From assembly GCA_944325875.1 (NCBI GenBank), contig CALVBU010000010.1, positions 1 to 64,000 of the forward strand: 64,000 nt of DNA, given 5' to 3'. Of the stretch, positions 1 to 9,087 are shown in pieces. How positions within the stretch are numbered: position 1 is the stretch's first letter; every line of letters begins with the position of its first letter. A program made the position numbers and the translations under genes. The notes under the pieces are model-generated. The model had not been told where the DNA came from. It made no database searches and worked only from the letters and a program-made list of their open reading frames with translations. This DNA comes from Candidatus Gastranaerophilales bacterium. Its GTDB lineage: Bacteria > Cyanobacteriota > Vampirovibrionia > Gastranaerophilales > Gastranaerophilaceae.

Positions 1-28
1 TGAACTTAGCGTTTTTCTCTTTCTTTGG

Positions 29-73
29 TTCATTTCTTTCTCTTTTACTCGCAATAAAAGAGAAAGAAATGAA
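29..73. repeat. 19-bp perfect inverted repeat upstream of fliI
   Basis: Positions 29-47 and 55-73 are perfect reverse complements with a 7-nt loop. No T-run follows on either strand, so it does not look like an ordinary intrinsic terminator. It lies upstream of the fliI promoter. It could be the 3' end of an upstream transcript outside the window, an RNA processing site or a protein-binding cruciform. Confidence 0.75.
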
Positions 74-103
74 CATAGTTATAGCATATATTATGTTAAC
101 GAT

Positions 104-138
104 TTGATTATTATAGACATTATCATTATAATTTTGTT
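104..138 (+). promoter_or_regulatory. Predicted sigma70 promoter giving a leaderless fliI mRNA
   Basis: A -35 element TTGATT (104-109), a 17-nt spacer and a perfect -10 TATAAT (127-132) end six bases before the ATG at 139. The expected +1 falls on or next to the start codon. There is no Shine-Dalgarno sequence. The motif is seen directly; leaderless translation is inferred. Confidence 0.7.
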
Positions 139-1485
139 ATGGATTTAATAGATACGAGCAACATAGACAATTTAAAAAATCGAGTCAAAGAAAAGCTAAA
201 TGAAACCCAGCTATTTAAGTTTAAAGGTACGGTATCAAAGCTATTAGGGCTTACCGTAGAAGTAAAATTACCTGGCTTAAAAATTGGCGATTTATGTTTT
301 ATTGAAACATATGACGGCAGACAAAAGCCTGCCGAAGTACAGGCTTTTAAAGGCGAAGTTGCTCAATTACTTTTACTTTATGACGGAGAAGGTATAGGAC
401 AAGGAAGCTTGGTAACCTCAACTGGTAAACCTATTATTATCCCCGTTGGAGACTTCTTACTTGGAAGACTAATTAATCCTATGGGCGATCCTATAGATGG
501 AAAGCCTATGGACACAACTGGAGCTCAGTGGAGACCAATAGAAGGCCCGCCACCTGGACCTTTCGAAAGACCTATCATTACAGAAATGTTCTCCACAGGT
601 GTCAGAGCAATAGATAGCTGTATGACAATGGGTTGCGGACAGCGTTTAGGATTATTTGCAGGCTCAGGGGTTGGTAAAAGTACACTGCTCGGTATGATTG
701 CTCGAAATTCTGATGCTGATGTGAACGTTGTTGCTCTAATCGGAGAACGTGGTCGTGAAGTAAAAGAATTCGTTGAAGACGCTCTTGGAGAAAAGGGTAT
801 GGCTAAATCGGTACTTGTTTGTTCTACAGGTGACCAACCTCCACTAATTCGTCAAAAAGCTTTACTTACGGCAACTGCGGTTTGTGAATACTTTAGAGAT
901 CAAGGTAAAAAAGTTTTCTTAATGACAGATACGGTTACTCGTTGTGCAATGGCCGGCCGTGAAGTTGGTTTGTCACTAGGTGAACCACCTACAATGAAAG
1001 GTTATCCACCATCTATTTTCTCTTGGCTACAAAAAGTTCTTGAACGTGCCGGTAATAGCCCCAAAGGTTCAATTACTGCACTTTACACAGTTTTGATGGA
1101 AGGGGACGACATTTCCGACCCTATCGTAGATATCGTGCGTGGTATTGTTGACGGACACATTTTCCTTTCAAGAAAAGTTGCAGAAATGAACCATTACCCA
1201 GCAATTGATGTACTTGGAAGTATTTCAAGGCTTATGTCGGCAATTGCAACACCGGAACATAAAGCTGCCGCAGGTAAAATGAGAGCACTAATGGCTCTTT
1301 ATAGAGAAAACAAAGACTTAATCGATGTAGGTATGTATCAGCCAGGAACAAACCCTAAGCTTGATACTGCAATTGAAATGATGCCACAAATTAACGCCTT
1401 TTTACAACAGCGAACGACTGATATTGTAAGTATGGATACAACTATCAACACTCTTGTTGATATGATGAAAGACGTCGAAATTTAA
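139..1485 (+). CDS. fliI: Flagellar/type III secretion export ATPase, FliI/SctN family
   Basis: This is the soluble hexameric ATPase that energises unloading and unfolding of substrates at the cytoplasmic face of flagellar or injectisome type III export gates. It has the family's usual length (448 aa). The Walker A motif GSGVGKST is at about residues 175-182, the Walker B strand VFLMTD is near 259-264, and the family block GYPPSIFSWLQKVLERAG follows. The N-terminal beta-barrel (about 30-100) and C-terminal helical part are intact. No other flagellar or T3SS gene is visible in the window, although the left edge may cut a cluster. Its stop overlaps the convergent TPR gene by four bases. The export-ATPase call is secure; flagellar versus non-flagellar cannot be decided here. 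Confidence 0.93.
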   Translation: MDLIDTSNIDNLKNRVKEKLNETQLFKFKGTVSKLLGLTVEVKLPGLKIGDLCFIETYDGRQKPAEVQAFKGEVAQLLLLYDGEGIGQGSLVTSTGKPIIIPVGDFLLGRLINPMGDPIDGKPMDTTGAQWRPIEGPPPGPFERPIITEMFSTGVRAIDSCMTMGCGQRLGLFAGSGVGKSTLLGMIARNSDADVNVVALIGERGREVKEFVEDALGEKGMAKSVLVCSTGDQPPLIRQKALLTATAVCEYFRDQGKKVFLMTDTVTRCAMAGREVGLSLGEPPTMKGYPPSIFSWLQKVLERAGNSPKGSITALYTVLMEGDDISDPIVDIVRGIVDGHIFLSRKVAEMNHYPAIDVLGSISRLMSAIATPEHKAAAGKMRALMALYRENKDLIDVGMYQPGTNPKLDTAIEMMPQINAFLQQRTTDIVSMDTTINTLVDMMKDVEI

Positions 1486-2330
1486 AGCTTATATCTAACT
1501 ACGGAATTTGAGCCTTGTGCAGAGATGAATAATAAATTACCATCAATATGCAAGCAGTAAGGCTTTGGAATATTTCCTATCAACACAGACACAACTCCTG
1601 TCGAAGATATTTTTAATACGTTGTTAGCATTGTAATTTGCGACATATATATTTCCCGCAGAATCTATCTCCAAGCCAATAGGCCCATTCAATCTGGAATC
1701 TTTAACAAACAATCTTCTTTCTCCATTTGGAGCAATTTTGAAAATTGCATTATCTGAGAAACCAGCAATATAAAGATTTCCATTCCTATCGGTAACCATA
1801 CCGGTCGGACTGCCAAGATTATTATACACTCCATTAGTTTGCGATATTTTTTCTGACTGCTGATTAAGTTCTTTTTGCTCCTGTCTTATGGTCTGCATAT
1901 CTGTTTTCAATGTAGACGCAAGCTCTTGAGCTTTCGAATTCACAATACTTGTCTGCGGGATAAGCGATAAATATGATTTTGCTTGATCCGGCTGACCAAG
2001 TTTTACACTTAAAGCAGCAGCCTTGTAGACAGCTTCATAATCTGTTGGCTTTCTTAAGATAATTTGTTTAAACACAGATAAAGCTGCATCATCTTGTTTT
2101 ATAAATTCTAAAATAGAACCTAAATTATAATAGGCATCAATATAATCAGGTGAAAGTTCGGTAGCTTTTCGAAACGCCTCTATAGCTTCTTCATACCTAC
2201 CGACTCGATACATATCAACCCCTTTGTTATATTGAAGTTTTGCCTCAGTTGAAACTTCAGCCGCAAAAGAAATATTCACGGCTGAAATTACAACGATTAA
2301 TATTAACAAGATTTTTTTACTTAATTTCAT
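1482..2330 (-). CDS. Exported TPR plus NHL/beta-propeller-repeat protein
   Basis: The 282-aa protein starts with a signal peptide (KK, then a hydrophobic stretch ending FAAEV near residue 25), so it is probably periplasmic or envelope-located. Residues about 30-130 form two to three TPR units (YNKGVDMYRVGRYEEAIEAF is typical). A Gln/Glu-rich helix follows near 140-165. The C-terminal half carries NHL/SMP-30-like strands with repeats such as GNLYIAGFSDNAIFKI and GNIYVANYNANNVLKI. TPRs and NHL blades usually mediate protein contacts; no enzymatic motif is visible. It is translationally coupled to malQ, its start lying inside the malQ end by 14 bp behind an AAAGGA ribosome site. Its precise function is unknown. 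Confidence 0.8.
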   Translation of the reverse strand: MKLSKKILLILIVVISAVNISFAAEVSTEAKLQYNKGVDMYRVGRYEEAIEAFRKATELSPDYIDAYYNLGSILEFIKQDDAALSVFKQIILRKPTDYEAVYKAAALSVKLGQPDQAKSYLSLIPQTSIVNSKAQELASTLKTDMQTIRQEQKELNQQSEKISQTNGVYNNLGSPTGMVTDRNGNLYIAGFSDNAIFKIAPNGERRLFVKDSRLNGPIGLEIDSAGNIYVANYNANNVLKISSTGVVSVLIGNIPKPYCLHIDGNLLFISAQGSNSVVRYKL

Positions 2331-4182
2331 CTAGTTCCTTTATCAACTTTGAATTTTTCTCTGCAAATTCATGACCTCTTGCTATTATCGCAAGTTTTAA
2401 GATATTCGCAAGATTAATAGTCTCCATTGATTTAAAATTGTCAGGAAGTCTCAAACTCCAGTTTGCATCGCCTGATGTACCTGGTTTGTTATATACATCA
2501 TAGATTTTAAAGTAATCTGTGAAGAATATTTGAATATTTTCAGCTTTTGATGCAAAAATTTCAACAAGCTTTGTTTGAGCTAAAAATTCAGCATTTTTTG
2601 TTAACTCAACTATCAAAGCATCTTTATTATCCCAATCAGGGAAATCCAAATCTTCTACAAGATTTTTCACATGCAAGTAGCCTTCATGAGAATTAACCAT
2701 TGAATCTGCCCACATTTTAATTGGCTCATTATCGTGAGTACCAACCATAGCCCAAGTTTTTTCGTTAATATTTTTACATCTGTATGGATGTTCTGGTTTT
2801 TCAGGAACTACAAACTGTGTAAGCTTCATACCCTGAAGTCCATATTCTTTCATTACAGCAGCTACAGGATTTGTAAGTGTACCAAGATCTTCACAAACAA
2901 TTGCGTCTTTATTTAGACCTTCTTCTTTTGCTGCCGCAATAACAACTTTTTCTATAAGTCTTCCGTATTTTTTTATTTGAGCTTTTGATAAAGTTTTAAC
3001 TCTTTTTTCTTTATCAGCTTCAAGAGTCATATCCAAATCTTCCATTGATGGAATTGCATATTTTTTCAATTCCGGATGTTCTGGAGATGAATAAAGTCTG
3101 CCAGCACCTTGTTCAATTTTAGGTTTTTTACCAACTTTATATACCCAAGGATCTATTAAACCTACAATATGGTCAATTCTTACACCGCCCGGATTTTCTT
3201 TGAACATCTTTTTGAAAAGATTTTTCATCAAAATTCCACCTTCATCCAAAGAACCATCTTCATGGAAAAGTTTTTCTGGGTTCATAACAGGGAAGCCCCA
3301 TGCCTGACCATCCTTAGAGAAGTAATCAGGAGGACAACCTAGCATCCATCCTTCCAAGAATAATGATTGGTAAGCCCAAGTGTCTCTATCAGAGAAAGCA
3401 ACTTGTCTATCAGCAATCATTTTAATATCTTTATGCTTAGCATAATCTAAAGTTTCTTGAGTTTGTTGTTCAAGAACAAATTGTACAAACTTGTAAAAAT
3501 CAATTTCATCTGCATATTTATTTGAAATTTCTTCAATACGTTTTGCAAATTCCATTTTTTCTTCTATTGATTTTGGATTAAACAAGTTTTTATCTGTTTC
3601 AGAATTCCATAATGGCCAGTAATCGTTTCCATGCTCAATTGAAAGAGCTTCATACAAGCTATCTTTATCTAACCATTCATTATTTTTACGTTTAAATACT
3701 TCAAAATCTTTCATTGCTTTTTTAGAAGCTTTTGCTTTAAAGTTATTCCAAGCTTCTAAAAGAGCTTCACCTTGTTTTTTATAAATATAAGAGTATGCAG
3801 TTTTATTGATATCTTTATTTGGATTTTCTTTTACTATCTCGTTATAAGTTTCTTCTGAAAGAATATTTCCCCATTTTTTACCTGTAAGTTCTTTCAAATC
3901 AATAAACAAAGGATTACCTGAGAAAATAGTACCTGTATAAGGGGAAGAGTCACAGCCTTTAGTCTTACCAGCAGGCCCAAGCTGAATTGCATTAAAAATT
4001 CCTGATGCAAAATCAATAACTTCTTTTCCGCCGTTGGAATTCACACTTCCGAAGCCTGTATTTTCGCCTTCTGCAGCCGGAAAGCTTCCGCTATGTATAA
4101 TCAAAGCTAAGTTCTTTTTACCTAAAGCTTTTAATGCTTTATGGATAGTTTTAGTTGCATTTTTTTCTAATGTGCAAACCAT
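2317..4182 (-). CDS. malQ: 4-alpha-glucanotransferase (amylomaltase, GH77)
   Basis: It transfers alpha-1,4-glucan segments between maltodextrins in the cytoplasm, a step of maltose/glycogen metabolism. GH77 hallmarks are present: GCPPDYFSKDGQAWGFP in the substrate-binding loop, the nucleophile motif GGVRIDHIVG, the acid/base region CEDLGTLT and the transition-state Asp region GTHDNEP. At 621 aa it is longer than a minimal MalQ (about 500). The extra length lies in the N-terminal third, which contains Lys-rich helices. I start it at the ATG at 4182 because AAGGGG lies just upstream; an in-frame extension to 4239 has no ribosome site. It probably shares a message with the downstream TPR gene. 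A GH57 enzyme at 44.8-46.5 kb may act in the same pathway. Confidence 0.9.
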   Translation of the reverse strand: MVCTLEKNATKTIHKALKALGKKNLALIIHSGSFPAAEGENTGFGSVNSNGGKEVIDFASGIFNAIQLGPAGKTKGCDSSPYTGTIFSGNPLFIDLKELTGKKWGNILSEETYNEIVKENPNKDINKTAYSYIYKKQGEALLEAWNNFKAKASKKAMKDFEVFKRKNNEWLDKDSLYEALSIEHGNDYWPLWNSETDKNLFNPKSIEEKMEFAKRIEEISNKYADEIDFYKFVQFVLEQQTQETLDYAKHKDIKMIADRQVAFSDRDTWAYQSLFLEGWMLGCPPDYFSKDGQAWGFPVMNPEKLFHEDGSLDEGGILMKNLFKKMFKENPGGVRIDHIVGLIDPWVYKVGKKPKIEQGAGRLYSSPEHPELKKYAIPSMEDLDMTLEADKEKRVKTLSKAQIKKYGRLIEKVVIAAAKEEGLNKDAIVCEDLGTLTNPVAAVMKEYGLQGMKLTQFVVPEKPEHPYRCKNINEKTWAMVGTHDNEPIKMWADSMVNSHEGYLHVKNLVEDLDFPDWDNKDALIVELTKNAEFLAQTKLVEIFASKAENIQIFFTDYFKIYDVYNKPGTSGDANWSLRLPDNFKSMETINLANILKLAIIARGHEFAEKNSKLIKELDEIK

Positions 4183-4322
4183 TTTATACCCCTTTCCCCT
4201 AATATATATACTATAACAACTCGATGGTATCATAAGCAAAAATTTTTGACAATAGGAAACCTATTTATTCAGAATTTGGTACACTAACTATTTTACTTTT
4301 AAATACGAATTATTTTTTGTAA

Positions 4323-4334
4323 TATAATTATCTT
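4323..4334 (+). promoter_or_regulatory. -10 TATAAT six bases before the permease ATG (leaderless)
   Basis: A perfect TATAAT occupies 4323-4328, followed by six bases and the start codon at 4335. No Shine-Dalgarno is present and the -35 is weak. The spacing matches that of fliI, prfA and two other genes in this window. Confidence 0.6.
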
Positions 4335-5159
4335 ATGAAAAGCAAACGGATTATTTTTGGATATATTATTCTTATTCTTATTGCCTTTAGTATGCTTTAT
4401 CCGTTTTTTGCAATGATTAATTTATCATTTGTTCAAAGTGATAAGATTTTCACTCAAGCTGGTAAAATTATATATACAGGTTTTACTTTAGACAATTATA
4501 AAAATGTATTCAACCAAATCCCATTAAGCAGATATTTTTTTAACAGCCTTGTTGTAGCTGTAATCACCACAATCGGGCAGGTACTTTTTGCATCTCTGGC
4601 AGGATATACCTTTGCAAGACTTAAATTTAAATTCAAAAACATTTTATTTTTAATCATTCTAATAACAATGCTAATTCCGCCTCAGGTAAACATTATTCCA
4701 TTATTCTTTTTAATGCGCGAAATGCATCTGATTGATACATATCAAGCATTAATTTTACCTGGACTATTTGGTGGATTTGGAATTTTTCTTATGAGACAAT
4801 ATTTTCTCGGATTACCTAAGGATTTGGAAGAAGCCGCTAAAATTGATGGTTGCAATCTTTTCGAGACATTTTTCAAAATTGCACTTCCACTTGCTATACC
4901 AACAGTTGCGACACTGGCATTATTCACTTTCGTAACTACTTGGAACAGCTTTATGTGGCCATTAATTGTAACTAATTCAGAAAGTATGAGAACTTTACCT
5001 GTCGGGCTTGCTATTTTCAAAGGAAGTTTCAGAGAGATTACTCTTTGGGGTGAATTGCTAGCTTGTTCTGTTATATGTACAATTCCGGTCATCGGAGTCT
5101 TTTTATTGGGTAAAAAATATTTTATCAATGATATTATGCAAGGCGGGGTAAAAGAATAA
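4335..5159 (+). CDS. Sugar ABC transporter permease, MalG/CUT1 type
   Basis: This is an inner-membrane permease subunit of a carbohydrate ABC importer. The 274-aa length fits the MalG-like family, with about six hydrophobic segments. The cytoplasmic EAA loop that docks on the ATPase is clear (LEEAAKIDGCNLFETFFKIA, around residues 165-185). The usual partners (MalF-like permease, binding protein, ATPase) are not beside it. The preceding gene is the divergent malQ and the next encodes DUF475. It therefore either works with subunits encoded elsewhere or is an orphan. The substrate is not readable from the sequence; proximity to malQ makes a maltodextrin or similar glucan plausible. The start follows a TATAAT element with no ribosome site. 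Confidence 0.88.
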   Translation: MKSKRIIFGYIILILIAFSMLYPFFAMINLSFVQSDKIFTQAGKIIYTGFTLDNYKNVFNQIPLSRYFFNSLVVAVITTIGQVLFASLAGYTFARLKFKFKNILFLIILITMLIPPQVNIIPLFFLMREMHLIDTYQALILPGLFGGFGIFLMRQYFLGLPKDLEEAAKIDGCNLFETFFKIALPLAIPTVATLALFTFVTTWNSFMWPLIVTNSESMRTLPVGLAIFKGSFREITLWGELLACSVICTIPVIGVFLLGKKYFINDIMQGGVKE

Positions 5160-5234
5160 CCTTATTTTGCTTGCCAAAATCCAGAATTTAAGCTATATTT
5201 ATCTTCGTAAAGATTATTTTGGGAGAAAATACTA

Positions 5235-6305
5235 ATGTTGGAATATTTTTTAGGCTCATATATTGTTACAATTGCAGGTTTAATAGGTGCATATTTCTGG
5301 GGTGAACACGTTCATAATGGTAGCGGTTTAACCTGTATTTTTATAGCAATGGTTCTAGGTGTATTAGAAGTAAGCTTATCTTTTGACAATGCAGTTGTTA
5401 ACGCTATGAAACTTGAAAAAATGTCTCACAAATGGAGACATAGATTCCTAACTTGGGGTATCGCAATTGCTGTTTTCGGTATGAGATTTTTATTCCCAAT
5501 TCTTGTAGTATCAATCTTTGCTAAATTAAGTATGCTTGAAGTAGCTAAAATTGCAACTTCTAATTCTACATTATATGCTCACTATTTACATGAAACTCAC
5601 GCACCTATTGTTACATTCGGTGGGATGTTTCTTATTATGCTATTCCTTAATTACTTCTTCAATCACGAAAAGGATGTACACTGGATTAGACAAATTGAAG
5701 CTCCGCTTTCTCATCTTGACCATATAAAAGGAATTGAAGTTATTATATCTCTTATTTTACTTTTAATCACACAAAACTTTGTACCTGCTGAAGTTAAATT
5801 GCACGTTTTAATCGCAGGGATATGCGGTATATTAACATATTTATTGATTGATGGAATTACTCATTATCTTGAAAAACATGAAGAAATGCGTGCTGCTAAA
5901 TGTGCTGTCCAAGGTGCTGGATGTACAGGTTTAATAAGTTTCATCTACCTTGAGCTAATAGATGCTTCTTTCTCTTTAGACGGAGTTCTTGGAGCGTTCG
6001 CATTAAGCAAAGATATCATTATTATTACTATTGGCCTATCTATAGGCGCGATGTTTGTTCGATCTTTAACAATTATGCTTGTTGAAAAGAAAACCCTAGC
6101 TCAGTTTAGATATTTGGAACACGGTGCACATTGGGCAATTGGAGCTTTGGCTCTTATTATGTTAATTTCTACAGTAAAAGAAGTGCCTGAAGTTGTCACT
6201 GGACTTGTAGGATTAGCATTCATTGTTGCTGCGTTCATCTCATCTGTTCGTTACAATAAAAAATTAGAAAGATCCATTGCTGAAGAAAAGGAGAATAATG
6301 CTTAA
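5235..6305 (+). CDS. DUF475 family integral membrane protein (TerC-like superfamily)
   Basis: This is a 356-aa polytopic membrane protein with about nine hydrophobic segments. Two related acidic motifs in membrane segments, VSLSFDNAVVNA (near residue 48) and IDASFSLDGVLGAFA (near residue 238), are the paired signature of DUF475/TerC-type proteins. The Asp and Asn residues in these are thought to line a cation site. Family knowledge links TerC relatives to tellurite resistance phenotypes and manganese efflux, but DUF475 itself is poorly characterised. The start has a GGGAG ribosome site. Its 3' end overlaps the next glycosyltransferase start by eight bases, which suggests co-translation. Confidence 0.85.
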   Translation: MLEYFLGSYIVTIAGLIGAYFWGEHVHNGSGLTCIFIAMVLGVLEVSLSFDNAVVNAMKLEKMSHKWRHRFLTWGIAIAVFGMRFLFPILVVSIFAKLSMLEVAKIATSNSTLYAHYLHETHAPIVTFGGMFLIMLFLNYFFNHEKDVHWIRQIEAPLSHLDHIKGIEVIISLILLLITQNFVPAEVKLHVLIAGICGILTYLLIDGITHYLEKHEEMRAAKCAVQGAGCTGLISFIYLELIDASFSLDGVLGAFALSKDIIIITIGLSIGAMFVRSLTIMLVEKKTLAQFRYLEHGAHWAIGALALIMLISTVKEVPEVVTGLVGLAFIVAAFISSVRYNKKLERSIAEEKENNA

Positions 6306-7242
6306 ACTCCCACTGGTAAGCTTTATAGTTACATCTTACAATTATGAAAAGTTCATAATAAAAACACTAGAAAGTATCATTAACCAATCCTATAAAAACA
6401 TTGAACTAATTGTTGTTGACGACGGTTCTAATGATAAATCTCAAGAACTAATTGAACATTTTATTAATTGTAATCAAGATAAAAGAATTACTTTTATCAA
6501 AAATTCAACTAACAAAGGTCAATTAGCTTCTATGCTTACTGGACTTGCTTCTGCTAGAGGAGAATTTATAAGTTTTATTGATTCTGACGACATTCTATTA
6601 CCTGAATATGCAAAAGCTCATATAAAAGTGCATATGGTAACTAGCGTAGCTTTTACATCTTCATTAATTGCGGAAATTGATGAAAATGAGGTTATTCACA
6701 CAATTTATTCTATTGCATCAAATCAGAAAGAACCACATTTCAAGGTGAGAAACTTAGAAGAACTTTTTAAATTTGATGTAGAACACCCTGATTTTCAATT
6801 AGTAAAAGCCCCTTTTGGAGGGTGGTTCTGGTCTCCTAACAGTTCTGCTATGTTCAGAAAATCTGCAATAGAACTATTATTAAAATATAAAAACACTGAT
6901 AAATGGAAAGTTTGTCCTGACAAATTTATATTTAATTTCGCACATTTGATAGGTGGTTCTGCCAATATATTGGAACCTTTAACCGCTCATAGGCGACACA
7001 AAGATAATGCAGGCAATGCTTCTTATGTATCAGGCAACAAAAAATATAACAATGATAATGTTACATATTTAAATTTAAAAAATAATATTAATATCAGACC
7101 GGAAACTATAAGTTTTATTTTAAAAAACAGAAAAGATTTTGAAAAAATCTATGGCAAAAAAAACACCGCTAAACTTATTTTAACGGTGCTTTTCTCATAT
7201 ATGTATTTAATTAAACAATTTATTAGCTTTGGAATAAAGTAA
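6298..7242 (+). CDS. Family 2 glycosyltransferase
   Basis: This is a GT-A fold glycosyltransferase that probably transfers a sugar from a nucleotide-sugar donor to an envelope glycan. The N-terminal nucleotide-binding half is clear: VSFIVTSYNYEKF, then LIVVDDGSNDKS, then the metal-binding DSDD motif near residue 98. The remaining 200 residues are divergent and include Trp-rich GGWFWSPNSSAMFRKSA, likely the acceptor side. The start at 6298 is preceded by AAGGAG and lies inside the end of the DUF475 gene. Near its 3' end (7164-7188) an imperfect hairpin followed by CTTTT could act as its terminator although it lies within the coding sequence. Donor and acceptor cannot be inferred. Confidence 0.85.
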   Translation: MLKLPLVSFIVTSYNYEKFIIKTLESIINQSYKNIELIVVDDGSNDKSQELIEHFINCNQDKRITFIKNSTNKGQLASMLTGLASARGEFISFIDSDDILLPEYAKAHIKVHMVTSVAFTSSLIAEIDENEVIHTIYSIASNQKEPHFKVRNLEELFKFDVEHPDFQLVKAPFGGWFWSPNSSAMFRKSAIELLLKYKNTDKWKVCPDKFIFNFAHLIGGSANILEPLTAHRRHKDNAGNASYVSGNKKYNNDNVTYLNLKNNINIRPETISFILKNRKDFEKIYGKKNTAKLILTVLFSYMYLIKQFISFGIK

Positions 7243-8974
7243 ATGTTTTTTCTACGTTCTTGGAGATCAAATTCTTAACGGTATCATATTCGGTTGTAAG
7301 AGCAGAAATTTCAAGGTCAAGGTTCTGCATATCAAGTTCAAGCTGCTCTTCTTTGTAATTGATTTTGTTTTTCTTCTGTGTATATGCAAGTTCTGCTTGA
7401 GTAATTGCATCTTCATCATTTGCTTCAACGATGTATTCACCGGCATTATATTTATCTTGATAATAATAGCCATCTTGGTTTATTCCGGTTATAAATAATT
7501 GACCGTTTTTCAATGCATTATCTAAGTATTCTTTATCATCTATGTAAATATTTTCATACCAACCATTTTGACAAAGGTTATTAAATAATGCGCTGTAGAA
7601 TTCTGATTCATAAATCTGTTGAGTTGTCAGACCATTATCATTTGGATTCTTTATCTTATAATAATAGCCATAGTCATCTGTTACATATGATGATTTTGAA
7701 CCATCTTGTCTAATGTAATACGTATCATTATATCCTTCCTTACCTTGTGCATAGAATGTAAGGAATGATTCAGCTAAGCTTGATAAGCTAAGTGCTTTTG
7801 TACCATAGTTTTTATTCTTAGATGCATTTTTATTAACCCATCCGTTATAATCACTTGCACCCTTAATAGCATCATTATAAGCATCATTTGAATGGTTTCT
7901 GCTACCTAAGTCTTTTGTTTCACCTAAAAGAGCAAATGTTTCTTGTATTGCATAATTAAATGCTTGAATATCAGTTTCATCTTCACCAACATCAAGTATA
8001 GCCATAAAGCCTTGTACTATTTGGTTTGCAATATCAATAACAAATTTATCTTCTTCAGATGCACCTTCTGGGTACATATCTTTACCTAACAAGCCATCAA
8101 TACCAGCTTTACCACCACAAACACCTGATGAAACACCAAGTACATCTTTGATAGATGAAGCTAAGCGTTTGAAGAAGCTCTTACTATTTTTCTCATTTGT
8201 AAATGCTATCGTCACATTTTCATTTAATAAATCTGCTAATGTAAAGTTAATTTCTTTGTTTTCATTTGAAACTCTATTACCATTAATTGTTATGTATGCT
8301 GATTCTGGAGATAAGTTTTCTTTAAATAGCATATTATCTTTTGAAATATCTTTATTTGGATCATATTGAGGAATAGTGAATGTTAGTAATTCCGCAAGTT
8401 CTCTTTCAGCATCAGTACCTGTATCAATCTTACTACAAGCTAAATCTATATAGTTGATCATATTGGTAATTGTCATTTCATAAGCATCAGTTTTGTCCAT
8501 CAAGACTCCACCAACACCAACTTGACTTTGCCAGCCTATAGCTCGACAAGATTGAGCAGATGTCTCTGACATACCACCACAAGCTACCATTGCAGTCAAG
8601 AATGCATCATACATTTCTGGTGTAGGATTATTTGTGCCACCTTCTGGAATACCAGCAAGTTTTGCGGCTCTTGCCATATCTGGATTTAATGCTATCTTAC
8701 CATCTCGACGTGATACCATCCAAGGTACATAATCATTTATTTCTGATGGATACATTAATAAATTATATGATAAGTCGTAAATATAAGAACCAGAACCATC
8801 TGCATCCCATACAAGTTTTGTTGTATTAAGAGCTTGTTGATACTCTTGAGTAGCTGCCTCTAATTCGCGTGTTAAGGAAAGCTTCTGCTGTGCAATTTGC
8901 ATAGACTGAAACTCACAGCTATTCTTTCTGGCTGTTATAGCTAAAAATCTTGCTTGTGATGCTGCCAATCCCAT
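7223..8974 (-). CDS. Large axial-like protein, MGLAASQARF family (Gastranaerophilales type)
   Basis: This 583-aa protein has no enzymatic motif that I recognise. The N-terminus (MGLAASQARFLAITARKN) is followed by a helical, heptad-like stretch to about residue 55. The last 60 residues (about 525-580) again form a long charged coiled coil. In between lie Gly/Asn/Tyr-rich repeats with many NGYY-like segments. Helical termini around a variable centre is the architecture of flagellar axial proteins and T3SS translocators, so I infer an exported structural protein. I recall similar N-termini as a recurrent family in Gastranaerophilales. It sits at the 3' edge of the virion cassette, on the same strand, but nothing ties it to virions by sequence. 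The ribosome site is AAAGGAAAG. It overlaps the glycosyltransferase end by 20 bp, tail to tail. Confidence 0.6.
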   Translation of the reverse strand: MGLAASQARFLAITARKNSCEFQSMQIAQQKLSLTRELEAATQEYQQALNTTKLVWDADGSGSYIYDLSYNLLMYPSEINDYVPWMVSRRDGKIALNPDMARAAKLAGIPEGGTNNPTPEMYDAFLTAMVACGGMSETSAQSCRAIGWQSQVGVGGVLMDKTDAYEMTITNMINYIDLACSKIDTGTDAERELAELLTFTIPQYDPNKDISKDNMLFKENLSPESAYITINGNRVSNENKEINFTLADLLNENVTIAFTNEKNSKSFFKRLASSIKDVLGVSSGVCGGKAGIDGLLGKDMYPEGASEEDKFVIDIANQIVQGFMAILDVGEDETDIQAFNYAIQETFALLGETKDLGSRNHSNDAYNDAIKGASDYNGWVNKNASKNKNYGTKALSLSSLAESFLTFYAQGKEGYNDTYYIRQDGSKSSYVTDDYGYYYKIKNPNDNGLTTQQIYESEFYSALFNNLCQNGWYENIYIDDKEYLDNALKNGQLFITGINQDGYYYQDKYNAGEYIVEANDEDAITQAELAYTQKKNKINYKEEQLELDMQNLDLEISALTTEYDTVKNLISKNVEKTFTLFQS

Positions 8975-9087
8975 TGTTGTTCCGCTTTCCTTTCGGTTTT
9001 ACTTAGTAACATGTAGTCCTAGTATTCTTATTTACGGAATTACAACTATAAAACTTTAAAAACATGCACCTATCTTGTTACAAATAT

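Noticed and set aside
7164-7188. Hairpin inside the end of the GT2 glycosyltransferase as a separate RNA feature
   Set aside because: Stem is short and interrupted and lies in coding sequence; it may be a terminator but support is weak, so it is noted only in the gene entry.
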